27,176 nucleotides of DNA from DATAFT01 sp035544635 (GTDB lineage Bacteria; Acidobacteriota; Thermoanaerobaculia; Multivoradales; Multivoraceae). This document shows positions 8,401 to 16,262 of the stretch, piece by piece. The notes under the pieces were generated by a model that ran no database searches, was not told where the DNA came from, and saw only the letters and a program-made list of their open reading frames with translations. Both the position numbers and the translations under genes were made by a program. Position 1 is the first letter of the stretch; each line of letters opens with the position of its first letter. The stretch is from the NCBI GenBank assembly GCA_035544635.1, contig DATKDQ010000058.1, forward strand, positions 1 through 27,176. Reading direction: 5' to 3'.

Positions 8401-9679
8401 CCGACTCGTAGGGCAGATCGAGGATGCCGTCGCGCTGGTGCAGGTAGATCGGCAGGTGCAGGACCTTGACCCGGCGCTCGGCCGCATTGTCGAGGCCGAG
8501 GCGCGCGCACGCGTTCTGGATCGGATCGCGGTCGAGCTCGAACAGGTGGTGCGTGGACACGATCGACGGGTCGCGTCGCGCGACGCCCTCGAAGGCGCCG
8601 GTCGCGAGCATCTCGAAGCGCGGCCCCGAGGTGCCGGCCGGCACGAAGAGAAAGAGGAGGATGGGCTGGCCGGGGCGGCGGTCGAGCTGTCCCATGGCCT
8701 CGAGCAGCACGTCGAAGCCCTTGTTGTGGAACTCGTAACGACCGGAGGTCGCGACCACCAGGTGGTCGTCGACCGGTGAGCCGAGAAAGCGCGCCGCCAG
8801 ATCGCGGAGCCGCCGCTCCACCAGCTCGCGGTCGGCCCTGCCCGCCAGCGCGTCGAGCACGTCGAAGTCGAGGCCGTTGGGCAGGATCGGTGTGGCGCGG
8901 CGGCGGTGGAAGACCTCGGCCTCGTGCGCGGTAACCGCGCTCACGGTGGTGAAGACGTCGGCGATGCGCGCGGTCACGCCCTCGAGCGAGTGCTTGGCGG
9001 TGACGTCGACGTCGCGCGCCGCCTGCTCCGGCGTGCGGCCTTCGAGGCCGGCCACCGGGGTGTGCCCGCGGCCCCCGAGCGACCGGCCGAGGATGGTGGC
9101 GTGGGTGGTGAACACGGTGCCGATCGCCGGCGCGTTCTGGTGGGCGTGGAGCAGCGCGGTGCCGGCCATCCACTCGTGGGCGAACAGGACGGCCGGCTTG
9201 CCGGCCGGCGCCACTCGGTCGCGCCACCAGCGCTCGACCACGATCCCCGCCGCCCGGCCGAACGTCGCCGGCTCGACGTAGCTCCAGCCGCCGTGGAGCG
9301 AGTCGACCTCGAAGCGCTCCCAGAGTCCCGCGAAGTAGGCGTCCTTGTCGGCCAGCAGTCCGGTGAACTCGACCAGGATCGCGCGCGGGCGCCCGGGGAT
9401 GCGCCAGCGTCCCACCCGCACCGGGACGCCGAGCCGGCGGCACGACTCGGCGAACGCCTCGTGGCCCGGCTCGTCGGCGAAGTCCCCGTCGACGTTCTGT
9501 TGCGACAAGAGCCAGGGCCCGACTGCCACGTAGTCGTCGCCGAGGCGCTCGACCATGGTCTTGGCACGGCTCGAGATCACGGTGTAGATGCCGCCGACCT
9601 TGTTGCAGACCTCCCAGCTGACCTCGAAGAGGACGTACGGGAGGGTGCGCAGAGTGGACACGCTGGAGTGAGTCGTCAT
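5435..9679 (-). CDS. Glycogen synthase (GT3-like) fused to alpha-glucan phosphorylase (GT35)
   Basis: A 1414-residue fusion. Residues about 10-560 resemble eukaryote-type GT3 glycogen synthase. The start reads SWEVCNKVGGIYTVIS, and the E-x7-E motif is Glu441-Glu449 within YEPWGLTPEE. Residues about 575-670 are the DUF3417 region that precedes bacterial alpha-glucan phosphorylases. Residues about 675-1270 are the phosphorylase, with AEFGIES, GGLGVLAGDH, and EASGTSGMK, whose Lys1169 should carry pyridoxal phosphate. The last 120 residues form a beta-rich tail. One polypeptide therefore carries a chain-elongating enzyme and a phosphorolytic enzyme that releases glucose-1-phosphate; both active sites look intact. 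The ATG 9679 has AGGAG only one base upstream. A 105-base gap separates it from the GH57 gene, which may hold an internal promoter; the amidohydrolase follows with a GTGA overlap. Fusions of this size are known from some bacterial lineages to my knowledge. Confidence 0.92.
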   Translation of the reverse strand: MTTHSSVSTLRTLPYVLFEVSWEVCNKVGGIYTVISSRAKTMVERLGDDYVAVGPWLLSQQNVDGDFADEPGHEAFAESCRRLGVPVRVGRWRIPGRPRAILVEFTGLLADKDAYFAGLWERFEVDSLHGGWSYVEPATFGRAAGIVVERWWRDRVAPAGKPAVLFAHEWMAGTALLHAHQNAPAIGTVFTTHATILGRSLGGRGHTPVAGLEGRTPEQAARDVDVTAKHSLEGVTARIADVFTTVSAVTAHEAEVFHRRRATPILPNGLDFDVLDALAGRADRELVERRLRDLAARFLGSPVDDHLVVATSGRYEFHNKGFDVLLEAMGQLDRRPGQPILLFLFVPAGTSGPRFEMLATGAFEGVARRDPSIVSTHHLFELDRDPIQNACARLGLDNAAERRVKVLHLPIYLHQRDGILDLPYESVIRAVDLTCFPSFYEPWGLTPEESLALGVPTITADNAGFGAWMQEQGVTEADGLYVLPRADRDDASVAAELADMIERFADDDLDRDAIARACRAAAAQLQWSRLAPRFLEAFEIARDQAASRVVPEMLQAARWTAPPAEPRPGRAEPRLRTYEVAGTLPKALEDLERLARNYRWDHDAQRLFAELSPERWEAAGGNPVRFLQDLSRNDSEARRGPDFDRRVEAALARLRDALERPIDRASAQARLSRRHPVAYFCAEFGIESTLQIYTGGLGVLAGDHLRAASDLSVPMAGIGLFYHRGYLHQQIGREGDQVWSPALNDPRSHALELQTDDDGKPVEARLRLPGADVVLAIWRAMVGNVPLYLLDADLPVNRPEDRAITHFLYGGDNEMRLRQEIVLGRGGIQVLELLGIEPAVVHVNEGHAAFAPLERVARLVRQSGLTFDEASELVRSSAIFTTHTSISAGHDRFSESLMRRYFYDVESWLGLPWERFFDLGCSQEDPEGFSMTRLALRLCRRVNGVSRIHRDVSRRLLRGAWPGLLPAEVPVHHVTNGVHLESWTSPEIARLLDPKEQAPPGPELARRAAALAPEALWEARQAARRRLLESLRRRVQRAGENRGDPAPLIWRELESLDENALLVGFARRFAAYKRADLLLRDRRRLLEVLSRPDRPVRILYGGKAHPRDGQGQEILKRVAGAAASDELAGKVLFLEDYDIELARLLVQGVDLWLNTPTRGLEASGTSGMKAGMNGVLNLSVADGWWAEAQEGLHGWTVTGGELSEDPVAVDNLDSADVLRLLDLEIAPLFFERDADGVPRRWMERSIRSIAMVAERFGARRMVEEYRDWAYLPSARSWFELRERDFAAARDAVWRQRRLRRGWNQIQVLGVELPLPGTLEIGERIEAVVDLDLGDLSNEDVLVELVLGRPSRAGQLDEARVIALAAEDGLPQPPPAGRRFRADATLENAGRWACGIRLRAREGGEPGLSDLVLWV

Positions 9680-9784
9680 GGCTCCTGTCGGGCGCGCCAG
9701 CCGAGCGGCCGCGCGGCGCCAGACTCTATCCCGCGCCGTCGAGCGCGGTCATGGTCGAGCGATTCCGATCCGGGGAGCGTGCTC

Positions 9785-11044
9785 TCATACCAGCTCGACG
9801 CGCAGATCCGCCTCCGATCGGTCGGCCGGGACCGCGGCCGCCGCCTCCTCGCGCTCGTGCCGAGCACGGTGCCGGGCGCGGCGGTCGACGTCGTCGAGCA
9901 CGTTCATGAACGCGACGTACGCGTCGTGGGGACTCTGGAACGGGCTGAAGTACTTGTGGACGTCGCCGTCCGAGAACCACTTGGTGCACATGTAGTAGAG
10001 GTGGTCGGAGGTGGTGAGCCGCCGCCAGTCGGAGTGGAGCGCGGGATCGGTGGTCGAGCGCACTTCCCGGCCGATCTCCCACAGCGCCTGATTGGCGGCG
10101 CGCTGCATGTCGTTGCCGAGCCACGCGGTGAGGTCGCGCTCGGCGTCGGCCCAGGAGACCGGGTAGGCGAGATCGAGACGACCCGCCGGGTCGGCCTCGG
10201 CGGCGACCTCGCCGGGTGTCTGGAAGCGCATGCCGCGCGCCAGGATCTCCTCGGGCAGGCGCTCCATGAACTCGAAGATCCCGGTGTCTCTCCACTGGTG
10301 CTCGCCGAAGGTCTCGTAATCCATGAACAGCCCGACCAGATGGTCCTCGCGGGGCAGTGCGGCCAGCCACGACGCGAACCGGTCGGCATGGAGCGGCCAC
10401 TGGTCCCATGCCCGATTGCTGAAGCGGAACGCGATGTCGTCGGACAGCCGGTAGCAGCGCAGCAGGAGCTTGATCCGCTCGCAGCCTTCGGGCCGGTAGA
10501 GCCGATGCGGGCTGCGCCAGCCGAGCAGATGGTCGGCGCCTTCGCCGAGGATGCACGAGAACCCCAGGCTCTCGGCCTGACGCGCGATCGCGTTCGAGCA
10601 CACCAGCTCGGTGTTGCGGAACGAGCTCGGCCGGACGCCGAACAGCTCCTGGACGCGGCGTGCGTGCGAGCGCACCTGGACCCGAAACTCCTCGGGGTCG
10701 AACAGCGAGGCCAGCGAGTGGTGCGAGGTCTCGGCCAGGAACTCGACCGCGCCGGTCGCGGCCAGCCGCTGGAAGCTCTGGATCACCCACGGCGCCCAGG
10801 TCGAGAGCTGCTCGAGCGCGGTGCCCGAGATCGAGAACGCGCAGCGGAACGCACCGCCGGTGGCCTCGATGCGCCGCAGCAGGAGCTCGTTCATCGGCTG
10901 GTAGCACTTGTCGGCGACGCGCTCGACGATGCGCGCGTTCGACTCGTCGAAGAAGTAGTCGCTCGAACGCCCGATGTCGAAGAACGTGTAGCGCCGCAGC
11001 CGGTACGGCTGGTGCACCTGGAAGTAGAAGACGACGGATCTCAC
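9785..11044 (-). CDS. GH57 family alpha-amylase/glucanotransferase
   Basis: A 419-residue GH57 enzyme acting on alpha-1,4-glucans in the cytoplasm (no signal peptide). The first conserved motif is FYFQVHQPYR near the N-terminus with His11, followed by FSISGTALEQL (70-80). The third motif is EFLAETSHHS, with Glu105 as the expected nucleophile. The fourth is LFMDYETFGEH, with Asp242 as the expected acid/base. The size and the AETSHHS form fit the amylase-type branch better than the roughly 520-residue GH57 branching enzymes, but 4-alpha-glucanotransferase or branching activity cannot be excluded. The GTG start at 11044 overlaps the stop of the GT4 gene as GTGA and has AGGAG 8 bases upstream. 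The charged C-terminal tail (about 390-419) is probably disordered. Confidence 0.9.
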   Translation of the reverse strand: MRSVVFYFQVHQPYRLRRYTFFDIGRSSDYFFDESNARIVERVADKCYQPMNELLLRRIEATGGAFRCAFSISGTALEQLSTWAPWVIQSFQRLAATGAVEFLAETSHHSLASLFDPEEFRVQVRSHARRVQELFGVRPSSFRNTELVCSNAIARQAESLGFSCILGEGADHLLGWRSPHRLYRPEGCERIKLLLRCYRLSDDIAFRFSNRAWDQWPLHADRFASWLAALPREDHLVGLFMDYETFGEHQWRDTGIFEFMERLPEEILARGMRFQTPGEVAAEADPAGRLDLAYPVSWADAERDLTAWLGNDMQRAANQALWEIGREVRSTTDPALHSDWRRLTTSDHLYYMCTKWFSDGDVHKYFSPFQSPHDAYVAFMNVLDDVDRRARHRARHEREEAAAAVPADRSEADLRVELV

Positions 11045-12543
11045 GCCAGGAGCTCCTGGTAGAGGTCGCGCATGAGCTGCCCGCGCAGGTCCCAGCTCAT
11101 CCGCGCGACCTCCTCGCGCCCGGACTCGACCAGCGACCGGCGCAGCGCAGGGCGGCGGAGCAGGGCCAGAATCTTCTCGGCGATGTCGCGCACGTCCCAG
11201 AAGTCGACCTTGAGCGCGTGCTGGAGGACCTCGGCCACTCCGCTCTGCCGCGACACGATCACCGGAACGTCGAGCGCCATCGCCTCGAGCGGCGCGATGC
11301 CGAACGGCTCCGATACGGATGGCATGACGTAGATGTCGGCCATGGCGTACATGCGCTCGACGTCGTCGCCGGTCAAGAAGCCGGTGAAGAAGACGTGACG
11401 GGCGAGCCCGAGCTGCGCCGCGGTCTCGATCATGCGCGGCAGCATGTCGCCGGAGCCGCCGAGGACGAAGCGGGCCGAGGGCTCTTCCTTCGCCACCAGC
11501 GCCGCCGCCTGGAGGAAGTAGTCGGGTCCCTTCTGGAAGGTCACCCGGCCCAGGAAGAGAACGACCGGATTCTCGATCGCCTTCTCCTGATGCCACTCGA
11601 GACGCTGCTCGCGGCGGGTGACCGCGTTGTGGACCACGCGGATCTTGCGCTCGTCGACTCCATAGCGCGCCTTCACCACGCACGCCGTGTAGTGGCTGAC
11701 GCAGATCACGCGGTCGGCCGCGTCCACGCCCGCCTGCTCGATCTCGAGGATGCGCGGGTTGGCGCCTTCGCCCGAGCGGTCGTACTCGCTGGAGTGGACG
11801 TGGACGACCAGCGGCTTGCCGCTGGTCCGCGCCGCGGCGATGCCGCCGGAGAACGTCATCCAGTCGTGGGCGTGGACCAGATGGTGCGGCTCGCGCGCGG
11901 CGATGCCGGCGCACACCGCGCTGTAGCGCGCCACCTCGGCGAAGAGGTCGCGATGGTAGCGCCCGATCTTCGACTGCACGCCCAGGGAGATCGGTCCTGG
12001 AGGCTCCGCCGCACGCGGGCGCGGCGCGGGCGGGCTTCCGCCGGGGTCCGGCTCGCGCTCGTGCGTGGCGCGCGGCGCGCCGCCGGGATCTGCGGGAGGC
12101 GAGAGCGCGGGCTCGCGGAGATCGGCTCCCTCCTCGACGCGGCGCACCCGCTCGGTGTACTCCTCCGGTCCGAGATAGGGCCGGAGCGCGCTGTCGATGC
12201 CCAGCACTCGCAGCGCGGCGGCCTCAGCCGGAGCCGCGGCCGCGTCCCCCACCACGGCATCGCCGTTGCGCGGCGCTCTCGCGCCGGCCGGGCCGGCGGC
12301 CTCCGGTGCCGCCGCCGTCGCGGCGCTCCCGCCGCTCGCCGGCGAGACTCCGTGCTGCCGCTCCCAGCTCTGAGTCCCGAGCAGACGCACGCTCGAGGTG
12401 TCCTCGTCGCCGAAGACGTGAGGCACCACGAACACGACGTCCACGTCGTGATGCCGCAGCCCGCCGACCAGTCCGAAGCACGCGGTGCCGAGCCCGCCCG
12501 AGATGTGCGGGGGAAACTCCCAGCCCAGCATCAGGACCTTCAT
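11041..12543 (-). CDS. GT4 glycosyltransferase, glycogen synthase-like
   Basis: A 500-residue GT-B fold enzyme of family GT4, of the kind found beside GH57 enzymes in glycogen clusters. It probably elongates alpha-1,4-glucan from a nucleotide-glucose donor. The N-terminus MLGWEFPPHISGGLGTA carries the donor-loop glycines, HAHDWMT and VHSSEYDRSG follow, and the C-terminal domain has LFLGRVTFQKG. The E-x7-E pair is Glu412-Glu420 in SEPFGIAPLE. Two Ala/Pro/Gly-rich low-complexity stretches (about 67-108 and 140-184) interrupt the N-terminal domain around a conserved RPYLGPEEY block; they make the protein longer than usual and are likely surface loops. ATG 12543 overlaps the debranching enzyme stop as ATGA, with GGGAGGG about 10 bases upstream. 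Glucan elongation is inferred from context; transfer to another acceptor is possible. Confidence 0.88.
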   Translation of the reverse strand: MKVLMLGWEFPPHISGGLGTACFGLVGGLRHHDVDVVFVVPHVFGDEDTSSVRLLGTQSWERQHGVSPASGGSAATAAAPEAAGPAGARAPRNGDAVVGDAAAAPAEAAALRVLGIDSALRPYLGPEEYTERVRRVEEGADLREPALSPPADPGGAPRATHEREPDPGGSPPAPRPRAAEPPGPISLGVQSKIGRYHRDLFAEVARYSAVCAGIAAREPHHLVHAHDWMTFSGGIAAARTSGKPLVVHVHSSEYDRSGEGANPRILEIEQAGVDAADRVICVSHYTACVVKARYGVDERKIRVVHNAVTRREQRLEWHQEKAIENPVVLFLGRVTFQKGPDYFLQAAALVAKEEPSARFVLGGSGDMLPRMIETAAQLGLARHVFFTGFLTGDDVERMYAMADIYVMPSVSEPFGIAPLEAMALDVPVIVSRQSGVAEVLQHALKVDFWDVRDIAEKILALLRRPALRRSLVESGREEVARMSWDLRGQLMRDLYQELLA

Positions 12544-14633
12544 TCGGGGTCGCCCTCCCGGGGCCGTGCCTCGAGCATCGGCGCCGATTCGGGGTCTGCC
12601 CAGGGACCGAGAGAGCGCGCGCGGCGGCCTGGGCCGCGCGGGTAGTGCGCTCCGCTGCGAGCGTCGAGCAGCACGAAGGCGCGGATGAGCTCGGCCGCCG
12701 ACCACGCCTGTGCCACGGCGCCGCCCGGGCGGTGGGGAGGATCGCCGTCGTAGACCTCGGAGATGTGGAGCAAGCCGTGGATCCGATGCTGCTGCTCGAA
12801 GGAGTGGAGCTGCTCGCGCAGGCGCGAGACCTCGGCAGCGCGGCGGCCTCGGGCCCGCAGGCAGGCCTCGACGTAGAAGCCGAGCAGCCACGGCCACACC
12901 GTGCCCTGATGGTAGGCGCGATCACGCTCCCTCGGCCCCCCGGAGTAGCGGCCGGCGTAGTCGGGGCTCGAGGGCGACAGGGTGCGCAGCCCGAGCGGAG
13001 TGAGCAGCTCGCGCTCGGCGGTCTCGACTATGGCGAGACGCTGCGCGCGATCGAGCGGGCTCGAGGCGAGCGCCGCGGCGATCACCATGTTGGGGCGGAC
13101 CGCTGGGTCCGCCACACCCTCGTTCCAGGCGTCGGCCAGACGGCCGGGCTCGGCAAGCCAGAACCGCTCGAGGAACGCGGCGCCGACGCGGCGCCGGACG
13201 GCGCCCCAACGGCGAGCCTCACGCTCGCTCCCTCTGGCGCGGTGCTTGCGCTCGAGGAAGCGCAGGAGCGAGTACCACAGCGCGTTGACCTCGACCGGCG
13301 CGCCCCGGCGGGGCGTCACGGGTCGTCCGTCGACCCGCGAGTCCATCCAGGTCAGGCTCTCGGTGCCGGGCCGTGAGCCGACGAGCCCGACCTCATCGCA
13401 GATCGCGCCCGGGCGGCGGCCGTCGAGGAGGGCCGACGCGATCTGCTCGATCGCCGGAAGCAGGACCTCCTCCACGCGGCGCCGATCGCCGCCCGCATCG
13501 TCGTACGCCTCGACCGCCCAGGCGAACCAGAGCGGCGTGTCGAGGGAGCCGTAGACGCTGGTCCGTTGGTCGGGACCCACGACGTTGGGCAGGCGCCCAT
13601 CGGAGAGGAATCGGAGCGCGCCTTCGAGCGCCTCGCCGCAGTCCTCGACGCGCCCGCGGCAGAGCGTGAGCCCGGGCAGCGAGACGAAGGTGTCGCGGCC
13701 CCACTCGCCGAACCAGGGGAACCCGGCGATCACGCCGAGCCGTCCCTCCGGGTCCCGAAAGAGGAAGTCGTCGGCTCCCAGATGAAGCATCGCCTCGAGG
13801 CCGTCGCTGACCTCGGCGGCGAGCCGGCTGGCGACTCTCCGCCGCGCCTCCGACTCGCGATGCCAGAGCGCGACCGGATCCTCCACCGCGGCGGACAGGC
13901 TGGCGGCGACGACGATCTCGCGCTCGGTGTGGAGCGGCAGGTCGAACCAACCCGGGCTCCACTGGTCCTCGTGGCCGTCGTAGCCTCGGATCAGGTCGCG
14001 CTGATACTCGATCCGGCGGTACCACACCGGGTCCGCCTCGAAGCGTCCGTCGACGCCGCCGATGGTGATCACGAGCGCGGGCAGGGAGGGGTAGGGCCGG
14101 GTCCGGATGCCGCCCGGAATGCGCTCGATCCGGTGATCGAGCATTAGGTTCTCGAAGGTCAAGGCGTCGGCCTCGCGGCAGGTGAGGAGCGGCCGCAGCC
14201 GGATCTCGAGCTGCGACAGCGGATGGCGCGCCACGTAGCGGCAGAGGACGACCGGCTCACCGTGCGCCATCAGGATCTCGCGTCGAACCTCGACCCGGCC
14301 GATCTGATAGCGCCACGAGGGGTAGGGGACGAGCGCGAGCTCCATGATCCCCTGGTGGCCCTGGGGCGCCCACAGCCCGGGGTACCGCGCCATCGACAGC
14401 GGGAAGTCTCGTTCGCCCCCCCGGATGTCTTCCTCGAAGCGCGCCAGGAAGCTGTGCCGCTTGGGATTGCCGGGTAGCGCCGCGAGCAGCAGGCCGTGGT
14501 AGCGGCGAGTGGGGCAGAGCAGCACGGTGGAGGAGGCGAAGCCCCCGCGACCGTTGGTCTCGAGCCACTCCCGGCGGAGAGACTCGTGAAGGCGCAGGCA
14601 CTCTTCGCGCGGGAGCGAGATGATGGCGGTCAT
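12540..14633 (-). CDS. Glycogen debranching enzyme (amylo-alpha-1,6-glucosidase, GH133-like)
   Basis: A 697-residue protein matching the archaeal/bacterial type of glycogen debranching enzyme, which removes alpha-1,6-linked glucose at branch points. The N-terminal beta-sandwich domain (1-270) contains WLETNGRGGFASST and TRRYHGLLLAA. The C-terminal (alpha/alpha)6 barrel has GEWGRDTFVSLPGL with Asp314, TWMDSRVDG with Asp431, VEVNALWY and QGTVWPWLLG. All hallmark motifs are present and the length is typical. It is the first gene of the minus-strand glycogen operon and overlaps the GT4 gene by ATGA. No good ribosome-binding site precedes ATG 14633. The gene is divergent from the MFS transporter, so its promoter should lie in 14634-14900. 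The Arg/Gly/Pro-rich C-terminal 40 residues look disordered. Confidence 0.93.
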   Translation of the reverse strand: MTAIISLPREECLRLHESLRREWLETNGRGGFASSTVLLCPTRRYHGLLLAALPGNPKRHSFLARFEEDIRGGERDFPLSMARYPGLWAPQGHQGIMELALVPYPSWRYQIGRVEVRREILMAHGEPVVLCRYVARHPLSQLEIRLRPLLTCREADALTFENLMLDHRIERIPGGIRTRPYPSLPALVITIGGVDGRFEADPVWYRRIEYQRDLIRGYDGHEDQWSPGWFDLPLHTEREIVVAASLSAAVEDPVALWHRESEARRRVASRLAAEVSDGLEAMLHLGADDFLFRDPEGRLGVIAGFPWFGEWGRDTFVSLPGLTLCRGRVEDCGEALEGALRFLSDGRLPNVVGPDQRTSVYGSLDTPLWFAWAVEAYDDAGGDRRRVEEVLLPAIEQIASALLDGRRPGAICDEVGLVGSRPGTESLTWMDSRVDGRPVTPRRGAPVEVNALWYSLLRFLERKHRARGSEREARRWGAVRRRVGAAFLERFWLAEPGRLADAWNEGVADPAVRPNMVIAAALASSPLDRAQRLAIVETAERELLTPLGLRTLSPSSPDYAGRYSGGPRERDRAYHQGTVWPWLLGFYVEACLRARGRRAAEVSRLREQLHSFEQQHRIHGLLHISEVYDGDPPHRPGGAVAQAWSAAELIRAFVLLDARSGAHYPRGPGRRARSLGPWADPESAPMLEARPREGDPE

Positions 14634-14703
14634 GGTTCTACGGCGCCCGAGTGCCCGGAGCCCATGAGCCTATGCTAGGAACGTACTCGATCTTGTGCGA
14701 ACG

Positions 14704-14883
14704 ATGGGTGACGCCCCGACGAAATTGGCCGCTCCGCCCGACGACGAGCTGACCGAAGCGACCGCCGCCCTGCTGCGGGAGCTGCTCGCGTCCCTCGATG
14801 CCTTCGCCTGGGCGCAGCGGCGGCTGCACCCACCCTGGGCGCCGCGGCTGGTGGGTGGGGGCGCCGCTGGGCGCTTCCTAGCC
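14704..14883 (+). pseudogene. Possible remnant of a small gene
   Basis: From ATG 14704 the + frame encodes about 60 residues with real-protein character. It has an acidic amphipathic helix (ELTEATAALLRELLASLDAF) followed by WAQRRLHPPWAPRL. After about 14880 the same frame degenerates into Ser/Arg/Pro-rich translation and overlaps the MFS gene out of frame until 15144. This suggests the 5' part of a longer gene whose 3' end was lost or shifted when the MFS gene came to lie here. It has no recognised family and no clear ribosome-binding site. It could equally be untranslated leader sequence, so confidence is low. Confidence 0.25.
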
Positions 14884-14939
14884 TCGCCCGCGCCGGCGCG
14901 TGCTACTGTCGCTCGCGCCTCTCCGCATGGAGCGCCGCC

Positions 14940-16253
14940 TTGCGCGCCAGGAAACCGCTCTTCTACGGTTGGTACGTCGTCGCCGCGGCGCTCTTCTGCT
15001 ACGGGTTCGGGATCTCGCCGGCGTACTACAGTTGGGGCTTTTTCGCCCCCGAGCTGGTCGACGAGCTCGGCCTCTCCCGCCAGCAGGTCGGCGACGTCTT
15101 CGGCATCTTCTCACTGGTCTTCTCTCTGGTCGCTCCGCTGGTAGGCCTCGCCATCGATCGGTGGGGCGTGCGCGCGACCATGACCGCCGGGTCGGTGGTG
15201 GCGGCGCTCGGCTTCTGGCTCACCAGCCGTGCCTCGAGCCTCGCCGACCTCTACCTCGGATACGCGCTGGTCGGGGGCATCGGCATCGGATTCTCGACCA
15301 TCCTGCCGTCGCAGACCCTGCCGGTGAGCTGGTTCATCCGCTACCGGGCACGTGCAACCGCCATCATCCTGGTCGGCGGCGGGCTCGTGGGCTCGGTGGT
15401 GACTCCCCTCGACGAGCTCGTGCTGCGTCACTGGAGCTGGCGCGAGGGCTGGCTGGTGATCTCCGGCGTGTCGATGGTGGTCGCACTCGCCGCCGCGATG
15501 TTCATCCGCAACCGGCCGGAGGACCTGGGTCTTCACCCCGACGGGCGCGAGCCCACGGACGGCGGTGGGGCCGCGGCTCGCCTCGCGGCGGCGGCGCCCG
15601 GCGCGGCCACGGTGCTCGCCGCCCCGCAGCCCGAGGAGCCGCGCTGGACGGCGGGGCAGGCGATCCGCACCACGACCTTCGCGATCGCCACCTTCGCCGC
15701 GCTGGCGAACCAGCTTCCGTGGGTGATCCTGACGGCGCACGGCCGCCTCCACCTCGAGGACCTCGGGTTCACCTCGGCGGTCGCGGCGGCCATCCTCGGC
15801 GTCCGGGTCGGGGTCTCGATCGCGGGACGGCTGACCGGCGCCCTCGGCGACTTCCTGTCGCCGGCGCGTCTGCTCGGCCTCGGGCTCCTGGTGGTGGCGG
15901 CCGGCTGCGCCGGACTGGTGGTCGCGCGCAGCGTCCCGATCGCGGTCGCGTCGGTCGTCCTGCTCGGCCTCGGCTACGGCGCAGCCTACATCTCGATCCC
16001 GGTGGTCTTCGGCTACTTCTTCGGCCGCCAAGCCTTCGCCGGCACCTCGGGGATGCGGATCGCGCTGCTCGCGATCAGCGGCTGGCTGGGCCCCCGCTGG
16101 GCGGGCGCCGCCGCCGACGCGACCGGGTCGTATCTCGGGACCTTCGTCCTGCTCGCGGTGATCTGCGTCGCCGGGGCGGCGGCAATGCTGCTCTGCCGGC
16201 ATCCCGGCGCTGGGCCGGCGCGCGCCGCGGTGGTGCCCTCGCCGGCCTCGTAG
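14940..16253 (+). CDS. MFS transporter (OxlT/monocarboxylate-like)
   Basis: A 437-residue major facilitator superfamily permease with about 12 hydrophobic helices in the inner membrane. After RKPLFYGWYVVAAALF, the loop between helices 2 and 3 reads GLAIDRWGVRATM, the family's motif A. A charged, Ala/Pro-rich central loop (about 195-240) separates the two six-helix halves. The N-terminal YGWYVVAAALFCYG pattern resembles oxalate/formate antiporter and monocarboxylate porters, so an organic anion is a plausible substrate, but this is inference. The TTG start at 14940 has GGAG 7 bases upstream; ATG 14927 is out of frame. It is divergent from the glycogen operon and converges with the small unknown gene, 9 bases apart. 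Confidence 0.88.
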   Translation: MRARKPLFYGWYVVAAALFCYGFGISPAYYSWGFFAPELVDELGLSRQQVGDVFGIFSLVFSLVAPLVGLAIDRWGVRATMTAGSVVAALGFWLTSRASSLADLYLGYALVGGIGIGFSTILPSQTLPVSWFIRYRARATAIILVGGGLVGSVVTPLDELVLRHWSWREGWLVISGVSMVVALAAAMFIRNRPEDLGLHPDGREPTDGGGAAARLAAAAPGAATVLAAPQPEEPRWTAGQAIRTTTFAIATFAALANQLPWVILTAHGRLHLEDLGFTSAVAAAILGVRVGVSIAGRLTGALGDFLSPARLLGLGLLVVAAGCAGLVVARSVPIAVASVVLLGLGYGAAYISIPVVFGYFFGRQAFAGTSGMRIALLAISGWLGPRWAGAAADATGSYLGTFVLLAVICVAGAAAMLLCRHPGAGPARAAVVPSPAS

Positions 16254-16262
16254 CGCCGGCCC

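Noticed and set aside
6101..8779. 892-residue open frame on the + strand
   Set aside because: It is antisense to the well-supported synthase-phosphorylase fusion. Its translation is rich in Arg, Glu, Gly and Ala with no family motifs, as expected from third-position GC bias.
14638..14829. 63-residue minus-strand ORF upstream of the debranching enzyme
   Set aside because: It has no recognisable motif, overlaps the better coding-like + frame at 14704, and lies in the expected promoter region.
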